Positions 10,304 through 23,763 are shown, counted from the first letter of the stretch. The stretch: 64,000 nt of DNA from Eubacterium sp. (GCA_024684035.1 JAIKXQ010000073.1:22075-86074); one strand, 5' to 3'. Program-made: numbers and translations. The notes: generated from the sequence alone by a model not told the origin.

Positions 10304-11197
10304 ATGTTTCAGGTATTTGTAGATTCAGCAGCGAATATCCCGGCGACGATTGTCAAGGAATACGGAATTCACGTGATCTCATTTGTAAATATGGTCAACG
10401 GAGAACCTCTCGTCTGCTTCAATCCGGATCTGACGGAGGAGCAGGAGCGTGAAGAGGGACGTAAGTATTACGACGCGATTCGCCAGGGAGCGGAAGTGAA
10501 AACTTCGCTGATCAGTACCGGTACCTTTGAAGATGAGTTTCGTCCGGTGTTGGAGGCCGGTGAGGATATCATCTATTTCAGCCTCAGTCACGGAATCAGC
10601 GGAAACTACAATGCGGCAAGGATTGCGGTGGAAGAGCTTGCTGAAGAATTTCCGGAGCGGAAAATCCGGCTGGTGGATTCACTGAACGCATCTCTTGCCC
10701 AGGGAATTCTCGGAATCTATGCGGTGGAGATGAGAGAGAAGGGAGAGGACATCGACACCATTGCAGACCGTCTGCAGGAATATGCGCACAAGATGAACGG
10801 ACTCTTTACGGTGGAAGATCTGAAATACCTCTCCAGAACAGGAAGACTGAGTAACGCAAAAGCTTTCGTTGGTAATATTCTCGGCATCAAGCCTATTCTC
10901 AAGGGAAGCAAAGAGGGTGTCATTGTGGCTTTTCAGAAGGTTCGCACCAGAAAGAGATCGCTTGCCACGATCATTGACCTGGTTGTAAAGAATATCGAGA
11001 ATCCGGAGGATCAGATCATCGGTATTGCCCATGCGGACTGCTATGAGGAATCTCTCTACGTAATGGAGCAGATTCAGGAAAAGGTAAAGGTTCGCCGGTT
11101 CATCAATACTTCCTATGATTACTGCACAGGTTCCCATGTGGGTCCCGGAACGATTGCTCTGTTCTTTATGGCAAAGGACAGAGAACTGGATCAGTAA
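10304..11197 (+). CDS. DegV family (fatty-acid binding) protein
   Basis: FVDSAANIPATIVKEYGIHVISFVNMVNGE...ISTGTFEDEFRPVLEAGEDIIYFSLSHGISGNYNAA; GGAGGA RBS before ATG 10304. Confidence 0.9.
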   Translation: MFQVFVDSAANIPATIVKEYGIHVISFVNMVNGEPLVCFNPDLTEEQEREEGRKYYDAIRQGAEVKTSLISTGTFEDEFRPVLEAGEDIIYFSLSHGISGNYNAARIAVEELAEEFPERKIRLVDSLNASLAQGILGIYAVEMREKGEDIDTIADRLQEYAHKMNGLFTVEDLKYLSRTGRLSNAKAFVGNILGIKPILKGSKEGVIVAFQKVRTRKRSLATIIDLVVKNIENPEDQIIGIAHADCYEESLYVMEQIQEKVKVRRFINTSYDYCTGSHVGPGTIALFFMAKDRELDQ

Positions 11198-11226
11198 TAA
11201 CAATCAGCTTTTTTACGAAAAAACAG

Positions 11227-11263
11227 TGACGCTTTCACACAAGGTGGAGGCGTCTTTTTTTCG
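11227..11263 (+). terminator. Rho-independent terminator after the DegV gene
   Basis: GACGCtttcacacaaggtggaGGCGTC followed by TTTTTTTT. Confidence 0.7.
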
Positions 11264-11519
11264 CCCTTTTTCGCAAGAAAAACTACTAAAAGAGCCGGTA
11301 AATTTCCTGGCAGTATTTGCGCAAGATTTGAGTAGAAGCGAAACCGTTTCTTTTTTACAGTAATATCAGATAAGAAACTCGTGTGACCAAATAGGTGTAC
11401 AGAAATTTTTTTAAAAGATAGATCGCAGGAAAACGGCCGGTCGGGTGGGATAAAGCTCATAGAACCGGCGTACAGGCGTGACGGCAGGACTCTGTGATCC
11501 GAAAATAAAAAAGAGATAA

Positions 11520-13454
<1,935 letters not shown>

Positions 13455-13770
13455 AAAAAATCCTATATGTAGACTCCCATAAGGCGCGTACCCCGGTTCA
13501 TCCGGGCCGGGGCGCATCAAACAAGAAAGAAACTCTCATAGTAACTATGGCCGCGGAAACGGTCTGCCCGGGCAAAAGGGCAGGCAGGAATCCGCGGCTG
13601 CTTTGTTTTGTAGCATAAAAAATGTCTCGGCATGCTCTATGAGACAGGCCGGTAGTCTGGTCGCTGCTCTCATTTGCATCCACGCACGGGATGAGATATA
13701 CTTTTATGAATAATAGTTGAAACGGGGGATAGCATACGTAAATTGATAAAGGGACTTAACGGGGGAAAGA

Positions 13771-14637
13771 ATGAAGCACGCATATATGATTATTGCCCAT
13801 AAAAATGACGTGACTTTTTCGACATTGCTCAGGATGCTGGATCATCCGGACAATGACATCTTTATCCATTTTGATGCGAAGGTAAAAGATTTCGGAACGG
13901 AGGAAATGCAGAAAATCAGAAATTCTCTGAGCCATGCAGGGATCTGTTTTACCAGGCGTACTTCTGTGATATGGGGAGGATACTCACAGATTCGGAGTGA
14001 ACTGATCCTTCTGGAAGCGGCTGTGGGACATGGTCACTATGATTACTATCATCTGATCTCCGGACAGGATCTGCCGATTCAGTCAACAGAAGAAATCAAC
14101 AGTTTTTTTGAGAAAAACAATGGAAAACAGTTCATAGAAACATTTTCTTTGAGCGAAGCCTGTATGGACCGGGTGAAGTATTTTTACTTCGCCCAGGAGA
14201 GAATGGGAAGAAAAGAGCTGAAAGATCTGGGATTGTTCCTGAAGCTGATCATGAAGGCAACCTACGTGATTCAGAACAGACTTAAACTCTACCGGAACCG
14301 GAAGATCAGGTTCATGAGAGGAGCCAACTGGTTTTCAATTACCCACGAGTTGGCGGAATACATTCTGGAGAACCGGAAGTGGATTAGAAAGACTTTCCGC
14401 TGGACCAGATGCTGTGATGAAGTCTTTTTGCAGACCCTGATTCATAACACAAGATTTGAAGATCAGATCTCCGAACAAGGATATCTTCGATGCATTGACT
14501 GGGATCGCGGCATGCCTTACATCTGGAAACGGGAAGATCAGGATTATCTGCAGAAGAGCCCGATGTTGTTTGCCAGGAAATTTGACAGCAATGTAGATCC
14601 GGACATCGTTGAAAAAATCTGTGAGGCATATGGTTAA
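13771..14637 (+). CDS. Beta-1,6-N-acetylglucosaminyltransferase-like (GT14, core-2/I-branching) protein
   Basis: MKHAYMIIAHKNDVTFSTLLRMLDHPDNDIFIHFDAK...YDYYHLISGQDLPIQS...RGANWFSITHE. Confidence 0.85.
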   Translation: MKHAYMIIAHKNDVTFSTLLRMLDHPDNDIFIHFDAKVKDFGTEEMQKIRNSLSHAGICFTRRTSVIWGGYSQIRSELILLEAAVGHGHYDYYHLISGQDLPIQSTEEINSFFEKNNGKQFIETFSLSEACMDRVKYFYFAQERMGRKELKDLGLFLKLIMKATYVIQNRLKLYRNRKIRFMRGANWFSITHELAEYILENRKWIRKTFRWTRCCDEVFLQTLIHNTRFEDQISEQGYLRCIDWDRGMPYIWKREDQDYLQKSPMLFARKFDSNVDPDIVEKICEAYG

Positions 14638-14742
14638 TATAAAAGATAGTGTCCTTGTGAGATAAAGTAGGGTATACTATAAACAGGAAGGAAAGTTTAT
14701 CATTTTTTGATAGCAAAGCTTTATGACAGGGAGACAATAATT

Positions 14743-15807
14743 ATGAGAAAAAGAATGAAGACTTTAACAGCAGCACTGTGCCTGGGACTTGTTTTTTCCA
14801 TGATGGCAGGTTGTACATCGTCAACTGCAAGCGACAGGAAGCCGGCTACAAAATCGGAGTCCTCTGAGTCCTCTGATAAGGATACGAAAAAGAAAGCAGA
14901 GCCGACAGAGTCGCTGAAAGAAGCAAAGGCCAATTCAGATAAGGTGGCAGAAGCTCTCAAGAAGACGGAAGCGCTGAAGAACAAGACAGATAATGGCGAT
15001 CAGGACGGCAAAGATGATAAAGACGGTGAGGATAAGCCGGATACAAAGAAAAAGTCAGGCGGAAAAGTAACCGTGGATGAGCAGGTGCTCCTGGATCAGG
15101 ATGGCGTCAAGGTTACGGCTCTTGAATACACCACAGGTGATTACATGGGAGACGGAATCAAGCTCCGCATCGAGAACAATACAGACAAATCTCTGAGACT
15201 CGCCGCCGATGCGCTGATCGTAAACGAGTGCATGATCAACAGCATGCTTGCCGTGGAGGTGGCTCCCGGAAAGAAGGCGAACGAGACCATGTATCTCTCC
15301 AAGACAGATCTGGAGGCAGCCGGTATCACAGAGGTCGGCCAGGTAGAAGTTTATTTCCGCGGTTATGATGAGGATACCTACGACACCATTGTAAAATCCG
15401 ACTGCGTCACGATCCGTACATCTGCTTACGACCGTATGGATACAAAGGTAGATGATTCCGGTGATGAAATCTACAATGCAAACGGAATCCGGATCGTCTG
15501 CAAGTCATTGGGTGAGAGCAATGAGTTTTCATCAAAGATCCTTCTCTACATGGAGAATACATCCGACAAAAAAGTTACCATCAGCGCGGACGACGTATCC
15601 ATCGACGGAACAATGACGAGAGCGTATATGGCATCTGAAGTTTATGCCGGCAGGAGACGTTTTGATGGAATTATGTTCCTCGCTTCAAATCTTGAGGAGA
15701 ATAACATCGAGAAGATCGAGAACGTGGAACTCAAATTCAAGATCTATGATACGGAAACTTATGAAACTATCGCTGAGACAGACACGATTAAGCTGCTGGC
15801 GAAGTAA
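14743..15807 (+). CDS. Lipoprotein of unknown function
   Basis: Lipobox-like LVFSMMAGCTSS; Lys/Asp/Glu-rich linker; two repeated beta-rich domains (DQDGVKVTALEYTTGDYMGDGIKLRIENNTDKSL / NANGIRIVCKSLGESNEFSSKILLYMENTSDKKV). Confidence 0.75.
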   Translation: MRKRMKTLTAALCLGLVFSMMAGCTSSTASDRKPATKSESSESSDKDTKKKAEPTESLKEAKANSDKVAEALKKTEALKNKTDNGDQDGKDDKDGEDKPDTKKKSGGKVTVDEQVLLDQDGVKVTALEYTTGDYMGDGIKLRIENNTDKSLRLAADALIVNECMINSMLAVEVAPGKKANETMYLSKTDLEAAGITEVGQVEVYFRGYDEDTYDTIVKSDCVTIRTSAYDRMDTKVDDSGDEIYNANGIRIVCKSLGESNEFSSKILLYMENTSDKKVTISADDVSIDGTMTRAYMASEVYAGRRRFDGIMFLASNLEENNIEKIENVELKFKIYDTETYETIAETDTIKLLAK

Positions 15808-15884
15808 TTCAGCAACAATAAAGTCGAATATCTGTATAGAAAAGCTTACCGCCAAAGGCAAGGTGCAAAAATACAGCAAATAAC

Positions 15885-15932
15885 GAATGATGAAGCCCCG
15901 TACCACTCAAAAAGTGGTTGCGGGGCTTTTCT
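15885..15932 (+). terminator. Terminator after the lipoprotein gene
   Basis: GAAGCCCCGtACCACTcaaaaAGTGGTtgCGGGGCTTTTC. Confidence 0.75.
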
Positions 15933-15933
15933 G

Positions 15934-16062
15934 ATCTCATAGGAAATTCCTCAGAATTTCCCATGAGACAAAACGCTCCGCTTAGATGCGCACTCGCGCG
16001 ATATGTAGATGCGTTGCATCCGCGCTCGGCGCGAGAATGTCGCTAGCGACATTCTTTTTTAA
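15934..16062. repeat. Dispersed intergenic repeat, modules 1+2+3a
   Basis: TCTCATAGGAAATTCCTCAGAATTTCCCATGAGACAAAACGCTCCGCTTAGATGCGCACTCGCGCGATATGTAGATGCG... Confidence 0.9.
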
Positions 16063-16087
16063 AGAATGGAGGATGACTATGCTGTGT

Positions 16088-17197
16088 TTATTCACCTTCG
16101 TAATTGAGTACTGCTTCCACGAAGTGTTTTCTCTGATGGAGAATACAACCTCCCCGGTGCTCATCGCGAAGAAGTCCGTTCTCGTTAAGCATACGGAATA
16201 ATCTGGACTTCAACGCATCCCGGATTGAGGTTTCCTTCACGTTGATATCCGAATATGGAGAGAAGGGACAGGGCTCTGCCGCTCCGTGAGAACTGATATG
16301 AAAGAGTCCTCTGCCGGCGGCGATGCAGCCGCCAAGTCGCTTCTCATCACCCGGGAAAGATACAAATATAATGTCCGGATAAGCTTCGCGAAGTCTTGTA
16401 AGTTCATATTCCAGAAACTCTCTCTCTTCATCCTTCGGTGCCAGCTCCTGACAGCTTTTGTCCACGGAAATGAATTCCACATAAATCACGGATTTACATC
16501 CGCGGGCTCGCAGACTCTCAATGAACCTGTCACAGGTCACATCCCGAAAGTTCTTTGTCGTCACTGTAACCGATACGCCATAGAAAAGCTTTCTTCGGTT
16601 GAGTTCATGCATATTTTCAACAAGCCGTGCATACATTCCATCGCCCCGACGGGCATCGGTCTGTCTGCGTCCACCTTCAATACTGAGAAAAGGAATCAGA
16701 TTTCGATGACGGTCAAAGAGCCCGAAATACTTCTCGTTCAAAAAAACTCCGTTTGTAAAAACCGGAAAGAGGATGTCCGGCTGCATAGCGGCGGCCTCTA
16801 TAACCTCCATTCTAAGAAGAGGTTCTCCGCCTGCCAGCAGAATGAAACTGATTCCCAGTTCTTCTGCCTCATCAAAAACTGTTTTCCATTCTTCATCTGA
16901 AAGCTGTTTAACGGCTTTTCTGTCTTCCGTGGCATGGAAAAATCTGGAGTAACAGCCGGCGCAGTGCAGATTGCAGGTTGAAGTGATACTTGCGATCAAA
17001 AACGGAGGAATATGTTCTCCCTCACATTCAGCCGCCCGTCGCTTCTCAGCGGCCATCCTTGCGGCGGCGGCAAAGCCAGCCATAAAGGCACTTTCCTTTG
17101 GATTATCCTGCACTGCCCCGATCGCGTCTTCGATCACGCGCTCCAGGCCTCTTGTCATGTACTCTTGAACATTAAACAACTCACTGCTGATCGCCAT
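16088..17197 (-). CDS. Radical SAM protein
   Basis: SITSTCNLHCAGCYSRF (CxxxCxxC), LLAGGEPLLR; start MAISSELF. Confidence 0.88.
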   Translation of the reverse strand: MAISSELFNVQEYMTRGLERVIEDAIGAVQDNPKESAFMAGFAAAARMAAEKRRAAECEGEHIPPFLIASITSTCNLHCAGCYSRFFHATEDRKAVKQLSDEEWKTVFDEAEELGISFILLAGGEPLLRMEVIEAAAMQPDILFPVFTNGVFLNEKYFGLFDRHRNLIPFLSIEGGRRQTDARRGDGMYARLVENMHELNRRKLFYGVSVTVTTKNFRDVTCDRFIESLRARGCKSVIYVEFISVDKSCQELAPKDEEREFLEYELTRLREAYPDIIFVSFPGDEKRLGGCIAAGRGLFHISSHGAAEPCPFSPYSDINVKETSIRDALKSRLFRMLNENGLLRDEHRGGCILHQRKHFVEAVLNYEGE

Positions 17198-17483
17198 CAC
17201 AAAAAACCTCCTCCGGCGCAACCGGCACCGGGTCTTACTTATCTGTCATTCACCGGAAGAACGCGATCCTCGCACTTCTCCTGCCGGACAGACTATTATT
17301 CTATACATCGGATAAAAGTTTTAAAATATGATAGCTTTTTGTTAGGTTTTTCATTATGTACGTATTTAAACCCCAAAGTATCAGTGGATGTTGACGTCGA
17401 TTGGAATGAAGAGGAACGACCGCGGGGATTTTGTCTACTGTCATCAAGAGGAAAGCTGTATAATAGTATACAGGAGGGATGGC

Positions 17484-18329
17484 ATGAGTAGAGAAAAGAG
17501 AATGAAAAGAAAGAAGAAAGTCACGAAATGGATCGTGCTGGCAATGATTCTTTGTTTTCTGGGATGCAGTCTCTGGTCCTGGACGCCGGTGACGGAACGG
17601 ATCACACTCGACCTGCTCAAGGGGAGAGGGAAAAAAGTGCGGCTTGTTTTGATAACAGATCTTCACAACTGCTGGTATGGAAAAGGGCAAAAGGATCTAC
17701 TGAATCGCATAGACAGTGAGAAGCCGGACATAGTCCTGATCGGCGGAGATTTCTTTGATGACATCCTGCCGGATGAGCGGGGAAAAACTGTGGCGGAGGC
17801 TCTGGTGAAGAAGTATCCCTGTTATTATGTCACGGGTAACCACGAATACAGACAGAACCGCGGTCAGGAGCGCAAAGAATATATGCGGAGCATCGGTGTG
17901 AAGGTACTGGCGGGGAATTGCGAGACGATTACCGTGAATGAGACTACGCTGGATATCTGCGGCATCGATGATCCGGCCGGAATTCCCGGAGCGGATTGGG
18001 GAACGCAGATGTACTCCGCCTGGGCACAGACAAGTCCTGAGCACGTTCGTCTGTTGCTTACTCACAGACCGGAGCCGGTGCATGCCTATGTTGAGTTCGA
18101 TTATGATCTCGTTCTTGCTGGACATGCACATGCCGGACAGATTATGATCCCGTTTACGAACAGAGGGCTGTATGCTCCGTCTCAGGGATTGTTTCCGAAG
18201 TATGTCAGTGGAACCTATGAACTGTCCAATGGCTCGATCCTCGAGGTGAGTCGCGGACTTTCCAGAGAGAGAAATCCGTTTCCGCGCTTTTTCAACCATC
18301 CGGAAGTTGTTGTACTTGATCTTGTGTAG
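17484..18329 (+). CDS. Metallophosphoesterase
   Basis: LVLITDLHNCWYG...DIVLIGGDFFDD...YYVTGNHEY...LLLTHRPEP...LVLAGHAHAGQ. Confidence 0.92.
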   Translation: MSREKRMKRKKKVTKWIVLAMILCFLGCSLWSWTPVTERITLDLLKGRGKKVRLVLITDLHNCWYGKGQKDLLNRIDSEKPDIVLIGGDFFDDILPDERGKTVAEALVKKYPCYYVTGNHEYRQNRGQERKEYMRSIGVKVLAGNCETITVNETTLDICGIDDPAGIPGADWGTQMYSAWAQTSPEHVRLLLTHRPEPVHAYVEFDYDLVLAGHAHAGQIMIPFTNRGLYAPSQGLFPKYVSGTYELSNGSILEVSRGLSRERNPFPRFFNHPEVVVLDLV

Positions 18330-18411
18330 CGGTTCGAGAAAGGAAAAATCTGTTTGATGGCGTATCCGTTAGGGCTGTACACCTAAAAAATAAAATTACG
18401 ACAGGAAGAAA

Positions 18412-18452
18412 GATCTCATCCCGTAAAGTAACGGGAAGGGATCTTTTTTAAA
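18412..18452 (+). terminator. Terminator after the metallophosphoesterase gene
   Basis: AAGATCtcatCCCGTaaagtaACGGGaaggGATCTTTTTT. Confidence 0.7.
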
Positions 18453-18562
18453 CTCTTCAAATCCTTTGAATGCTTATAAAAATGCACGAAAAGACGATAT
18501 GTTTTTTAGACCTTGTGTGTGCTTTTTTCATAAAAATATACAATGAAAAGGATGGTATAAAT

Positions 18563-20248
18563 ATGAGAAAGATGCAGAATTGGAAGATGCGTCAGAAGTT
18601 TTTGGCAACGATTGGCTTTATCGCGGTGATGGTTTTCATTTTGGTCGGTTTTTTCTTTTCCGGTTTCCTCAGAATGAGCAAGATGGTTGAGAGCTTCGGA
18701 GATGTTCAATATGTGAACATGAATGCGCAGATGTCCATGCGCAAGGATATTCAGACGATTAACAAGCGACTTCTCCTTACCATATATGTATCTGATCAGA
18801 ATAAGCCGGAAGATACAAAGGCGGACTTTGACGAGCGATTCGAGGAGATGCAGGGGAATATCACGACCATCGGCAAGACCCTTAACAATGACGAGCTGAT
18901 CAGCACTCTTCAGGAAGAGTTTGAACAGCTGAAGACAGATTCCTACAAGATCATCGATATGGTGTCCTCCGGTGATGTGAAAGGAGCCAGGGAGTTTTAT
19001 AACAACGGATTCAACGACAAGACGTCAGAGGAATTTGTAAGTGCTCTGGGCGCGGTTGGAAATCTCTGTGATGAGCAGGCGACCGGAATGCTTAGTGAGG
19101 CAAGCAGTCTGAAGCGTAATATCGTGATCTTCATGATTGTCATGGTAGCGGTATCATTTGTAATCAGCATGGTGGTATTCATGATGCTCGCGAATTATAT
19201 TACGCGCAATCTTAAGACAGCAAGTGACGCTATGGAGTGCATGAAGAACGGAGATTACAATATTGAGTTTGATCTTTCCAATGTCGGCAATGACGAGCTT
19301 GGTCAAATGCTTCGAAATATGGGCACAATGACAGAGGGACTCAAGGTGCTGATTCAGGATGTGAGCCGCATCCTGACCGCAATGGCAGGCGGAAACTTTG
19401 CGATGCGTGTACAGAACCCGGAGGTTTATGTGGGTGACACGGTCGAGATCCGGGAAGGCTTTGATAAGATTTCGAATCAGCTGGCGGATATGCTCTCGAG
19501 CATGAACAAGGTTGCGCATCAGGTGAGCAGCGGATCCGAGCAGATCGCCAACGGATCCATGGCACTCAGCCAGGGAACTACAGAACAGGCATCGACGCTG
19601 GAAGAGCTTTCTGCTACGGTTTCCGTTCTGAATGATAAGATCAAAGAGAGTGCTGTGGCAGCGAAGGATGTCGAGGATTTCTCTGCAGGAGTGGCTGAAA
19701 AAGTCAGCGCTGAGAATGAGCAGATGCAGCTTGTGAAGAAGGCGATGGAGGAGATCGAGGACAAGTCGAATCAGATTGAGAATATCATCAAGGCTATTGA
19801 TGATATTGCATTTCAGACCAATATCCTTGCACTTAATGCTGCTGTAGAGGCTGCCCGTGCCGGAGCAGCAGGTAAAGGTTTCGCGGTTGTTGCGGATGAA
19901 GTACGTAATCTTGCCGGTAAGTCCGCCGAGGCAGCGGCAGAGACATCCGGACTGATTGAATCCGCAATTCAGGCGATCCGGAATGGTTCGAGAATGGTTG
20001 TATCCGCGGCCGCGGCCCTTAATGAAGTGAAGGATAATTCCGTGAAGTCCAAAGAACTGGTTGCGCAGATCGCAGAGGAGATGCAGAACGAGGCCCGGGC
20101 GATTGCAGAAATCACCACAGGTCTGGAGCAGATCTCTCAGGTTATTCAGCAGAACAGTGCTACTGCTGAGAAGAGTTCCCAGTCCAGTGAGGAGCTGAAC
20201 GGACATGCGAATGTCCTCAGAGACATGGTGGATAAGATGACTTACTAA
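18563..20248 (+). CDS. Methyl-accepting chemotaxis protein
   Basis: Two TMs, HAMP region and the signalling hairpin [47 protein letters not shown]. Confidence 0.95.
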   Translation: MRKMQNWKMRQKFLATIGFIAVMVFILVGFFFSGFLRMSKMVESFGDVQYVNMNAQMSMRKDIQTINKRLLLTIYVSDQNKPEDTKADFDERFEEMQGNITTIGKTLNNDELISTLQEEFEQLKTDSYKIIDMVSSGDVKGAREFYNNGFNDKTSEEFVSALGAVGNLCDEQATGMLSEASSLKRNIVIFMIVMVAVSFVISMVVFMMLANYITRNLKTASDAMECMKNGDYNIEFDLSNVGNDELGQMLRNMGTMTEGLKVLIQDVSRILTAMAGGNFAMRVQNPEVYVGDTVEIREGFDKISNQLADMLSSMNKVAHQVSSGSEQIANGSMALSQGTTEQASTLEELSATVSVLNDKIKESAVAAKDVEDFSAGVAEKVSAENEQMQLVKKAMEEIEDKSNQIENIIKAIDDIAFQTNILALNAAVEAARAGAAGKGFAVVADEVRNLAGKSAEAAAETSGLIESAIQAIRNGSRMVVSAAAALNEVKDNSVKSKELVAQIAEEMQNEARAIAEITTGLEQISQVIQQNSATAEKSSQSSEELNGHANVLRDMVDKMTY

Positions 20249-20298
20249 CAACCCATGAAAGGTGTGTTATAGATAATATTGAATAACGTATAACGTGA

Positions 20299-20331
20299 GA
20301 GCGTCTCCGGAAGTTGATTTCCGGAGGCGCT
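20299..20331 (+). terminator. Terminator after the MCP gene
   Basis: GCGTCTCCGGAAgttgatTTCCGGAGGCGC then tttgtg. Confidence 0.6.
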
Positions 20332-20403
20332 TTGTGTTATATTTGTAAAGTTTGTTGAAAAAAGAAGTAAGGATTCAAACCGATAACTGATAGGAGTTAT
20401 ACC

Positions 20404-21756
20404 ATGAATAAGGAGTTTTATGTTGCGCATTTGAAGCAGTACAAGGTAGCCGATCTGCGCATGTATCTCGAGATAATCTGTAATACACTGCTTGGGGATA
20501 TGGATTTTTCCCTTGCGCTTCACGAGGATGAGCTTCCGGAGATCATTGAGAAAGAGCTTCCGCAGACCAAAGGAAAGATGGACGCGCTCTTTTCGAAGGA
20601 GACGCTGGATTTGTATCGCCGGCTTCAGGACTATTGTTTTTCCGAGGAGAATCTGAAAAAGGTTGAGACGAGGGAACTTCTTGCGGAAGCTCTTGCAGAT
20701 GAGGCTGTATCGGAGGCACTCTGGCTCTGTCTGGCGGCAAGGGACGATGAGGCTGATGAATTTGCGGAAGAACTGGGCGCAACGGCGGATCTGGAGCGCA
20801 TGCGGGCTGATGAGACGTTCCGCATGCGGAAATCCTATCTGGAGATGATTCGAAGATATGCGGAGGCTGCCGCAAATCTCTATGGTACGATTAGTATCGC
20901 AGAACTTGAGACTCTGATCCACTACTATCATGCATCCTTTGAGAATCCGGAGAAATACCAGAGAGCAGACGGAGCTTACAGGCAGACAATCTTCCTTTCA
21001 CCCGAGTATTTAAACGTGCTTACACTGCAGTATATCGTTGGAAACGCGGTTCCGCTGGTACAGCAGTCGCTGGACGGAATGGTAATGAACCGTTGTTTCG
21101 TGGATGCGTACAGGGAAGAGATTAATGAGTTCACAGTCTACATGAAAGAGCTGTCTGATTCCGGAAAGGCCATCGGCGATTCGACCCTTGCTGATTTTCT
21201 GGAAACCCGCACGTATCCGTACCGGCGTCTTCAGGATAAGGCGATGATGAACCTGATGTATCTTCCGTCTGAGACAGAGTTTCTCAGATACGCGAACGAA
21301 ATGGATATGACTGTTTGGGAGACAGAGGAAGAGGAGCAGTTCCGGAAGCTTCTGGAGGCAGAGGATGATCTCCCGGAAGCGGAGGCACGGGTGCTGATGA
21401 CGGAACTTCGGGAGAAGCTCTGGGATCACAATGTCAATGCTGTGGATTGGGAGAAAGAGGCCGCAATACAGTCGGCTCTGATTGTTCTGGAGAAGAACGG
21501 GATCAAAGTCGCGAATTCCGACGAAAGGCAGAAACTGGAAGATGCCCTTACGATTGTGACGGATCATCTGCGTATGTGGACGTACCGCGGCAATACAGCG
21601 GCAGAGTTGAGATCGGCAACTTCTATGAAGGGTGCCGGAATCTCCGTGATTTCAGAGAAGCAGGAGACCATCACAAAGCCAAAAAAAGTGTATCCCAATG
21701 ATCCCTGTCCTTGCGGAAGCGGGAAAAAATACAAGAAATGCTGCGGAAGAAAGTGA
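20404..21756 (+). CDS. SEC-C metal-binding-motif protein of unknown function
   Basis: C-terminus [20 protein letters not shown] is a SEC-C motif; 450 aa helical body. Confidence 0.85.
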   Translation: MNKEFYVAHLKQYKVADLRMYLEIICNTLLGDMDFSLALHEDELPEIIEKELPQTKGKMDALFSKETLDLYRRLQDYCFSEENLKKVETRELLAEALADEAVSEALWLCLAARDDEADEFAEELGATADLERMRADETFRMRKSYLEMIRRYAEAAANLYGTISIAELETLIHYYHASFENPEKYQRADGAYRQTIFLSPEYLNVLTLQYIVGNAVPLVQQSLDGMVMNRCFVDAYREEINEFTVYMKELSDSGKAIGDSTLADFLETRTYPYRRLQDKAMMNLMYLPSETEFLRYANEMDMTVWETEEEEQFRKLLEAEDDLPEAEARVLMTELREKLWDHNVNAVDWEKEAAIQSALIVLEKNGIKVANSDERQKLEDALTIVTDHLRMWTYRGNTAAELRSATSMKGAGISVISEKQETITKPKKVYPNDPCPCGSGKKYKKCCGRK

Positions 21757-22014
21757 TATCTGTATACGACCCGACGAAACTGACGGCTGACAAGGGAAAC
21801 AGGGGCTTAGTTGTCTGCCGGTATGGTCTTGGAAAATATATACAAAACTACCGTTTCCTTCCTAGTGGTGTTTGTTCATGTTTTTGCGATCCTGTCCCCC
21901 GGTATTCTTGACAGTACAAAAAGCATTATGATACTATCCAATTATGATAAGGGTTTTAGAGTGAGGTATTGTCGCCTGTTGGTATAGCGTTTTTGTGGGG
22001 ATCGGTAATTTCTT

Positions 22015-23763
22015 ATGCAGGAAAAGTTTGTTCTGAATGGTCATGAATTTAACATTTTTGTCACGACGCTGTTAAGGGAGGAACTCTCTGCCCAGGCAGC
22101 GCCTAAGGCGTTGGCTCCTTTTGCGGAGAAACACGGTATTGGTCGCGTGGAGATGGAAATCACGCTTAGTGTGAAGATGACTTCCACGACCGGGGAAGAG
22201 CGTCATGAGAGTATTATTCTGTATGAGAGTCCGACGGGATACGTCCGGGAGTATGCCTGGACGAAGGTGCATTGCGCAAGCGAAAGAGGACGTATTGTCA
22301 CAAAAGTGTACCCGCGGCCGGAAGTGGGCTCCTGGACGGATACGGATGTGATGACAATCGATACGATCACTTCTGTGCTGATTCTTCATGTGGCCAGAGC
22401 CAATCTGCTTGACCGTCTGCAGGAGTCATCGGTTACGAACTACCTCACGATGCTTCCGAATTCAGGTGGGTACATGGATAGAGTGGGAGAAGCCTTTGCG
22501 GAAGGAAAGATTTCGGACTACAACGCCTACTATTTCAATCTCAAGGGAACGGGACTTTTGAATGTGCGTTACGGTCCCAGTGAGTGTGACTGGATTCTTC
22601 GGCGGTATGCGGATCACTGTAGAGCTTTCGTCAAACCGGATGAGTGCATCGGACATCTGGGCGGTGACAATTTCGTGGCAATGATCAGGAAAGATCGTGA
22701 GACCGAATTCGAGGCTTTTCTCTCCGGAACAGAGACGTATGCAGTCGTCGGCGAGACGAGGGTGCCGATTACGATCCGGTCAACCTGCGGAATGATGCGG
22801 ATGGATGAAAAGCTTCCCGGTCCCTGGATGGTCATGGCTGGTATTGCCGTTGCACTGAATTACGCCAGAAAGCATAACTTGAATCTTGCAGAACTTACCC
22901 CGCAGATGATGGCACAGGCCAATCGTCAGAAAGAAATCCAGCAGGGATTCAACTATGCGCTGCGCAACAGAGATTTTGAGACATACTATCAGCTGAAGGT
23001 AGACATCAGAAACAACAGGATTGTGGGAACGGAGGTTCTCTCACGGTGGAGATTTGGGAATGAGATCATCGGCCCCTCCGAGTATATACCGGTTCTTGAA
23101 CAGGCGGGGATGGTTGAGGAACTTGATCTTTATGTACTGGAAGAGGCCTGCCGGAATCTCTGCAAGTGGAAACAGATGGGCAGAGACATTGTTCCGATGT
23201 CTGTCAATTTCTCCCGCAGAGATCTCTGTGATCCGCGGTTGGCAGACAAGATTATTGATGTGATCCGCAGGTATCAGGTCGACAGAAACGATATTCTGAT
23301 TGAGATCACAGAGACGACAAGTGAGCGTGAGAAGGCGATGATGCTGACTTTCCTTCGGGAAATGGATAAGTACCAGATCGCCACATCCATCGATGATTTC
23401 GGAACGGGGTATTCTTCACTGAGTGCTCTTCGTGATTATCCGGTCAGCGAGATCAAGATCGATCGTTCCTTTATCAATCATCCGAGTCTGAAAGACAAAG
23501 ATAAGGCCATCATCGGATCTATTATCGACATGGCCAACAGACTTCACGTGGATGTTATCACGGAGGGCGTTGAGAATATGGAGCAGGTCGAACTTCTCAA
23601 GGATCTCGGCTGCAACCGCGCTCAGGGATTTCTCTATGGAAGACCCCTTCCGAAGGAGAAATTTGAGAAAATGTTGGAACAGAAATATATCGAGATCAAC
23701 AGCGGAACCGTTCAGGAGCCGGTGGTCAAAGAGAAGATACTTAAGGGGACTTATCCAAGCTGA
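22015..23763 (+). CDS. Degenerate GGDEF plus EAL domain protein (cyclic-di-GMP phosphodiesterase candidate)
   Basis: GGDNF in the GGDEF position; EAL domain with EVLSRW, MSVNFSRRDL, EITETT, IDDFGTGYSSL, ITEGVENMEQ, GRPLPKEKFE. Confidence 0.88.
   Translation: MQEKFVLNGHEFNIFVTTLLREELSAQAAPKALAPFAEKHGIGRVEMEITLSVKMTSTTGEERHESIILYESPTGYVREYAWTKVHCASERGRIVTKVYPRPEVGSWTDTDVMTIDTITSVLILHVARANLLDRLQESSVTNYLTMLPNSGGYMDRVGEAFAEGKISDYNAYYFNLKGTGLLNVRYGPSECDWILRRYADHCRAFVKPDECIGHLGGDNFVAMIRKDRETEFEAFLSGTETYAVVGETRVPITIRSTCGMMRMDEKLPGPWMVMAGIAVALNYARKHNLNLAELTPQMMAQANRQKEIQQGFNYALRNRDFETYYQLKVDIRNNRIVGTEVLSRWRFGNEIIGPSEYIPVLEQAGMVEELDLYVLEEACRNLCKWKQMGRDIVPMSVNFSRRDLCDPRLADKIIDVIRRYQVDRNDILIEITETTSEREKAMMLTFLREMDKYQIATSIDDFGTGYSSLSALRDYPVSEIKIDRSFINHPSLKDKDKAIIGSIIDMANRLHVDVITEGVENMEQVELLKDLGCNRAQGFLYGRPLPKEKFEKMLEQKYIEINSGTVQEPVVKEKILKGTYPS

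Noticed and set aside
15982-16164. Short minus-strand ORFs with a shared peptide (VASDILAPSADATHLHIARVRI; SDLPICELRILRS...), also at 23887, 27729, 30703, 47598 and 48998
   Set aside because: These are translations of the dispersed repeat modules, not a conserved protein; no RBS support
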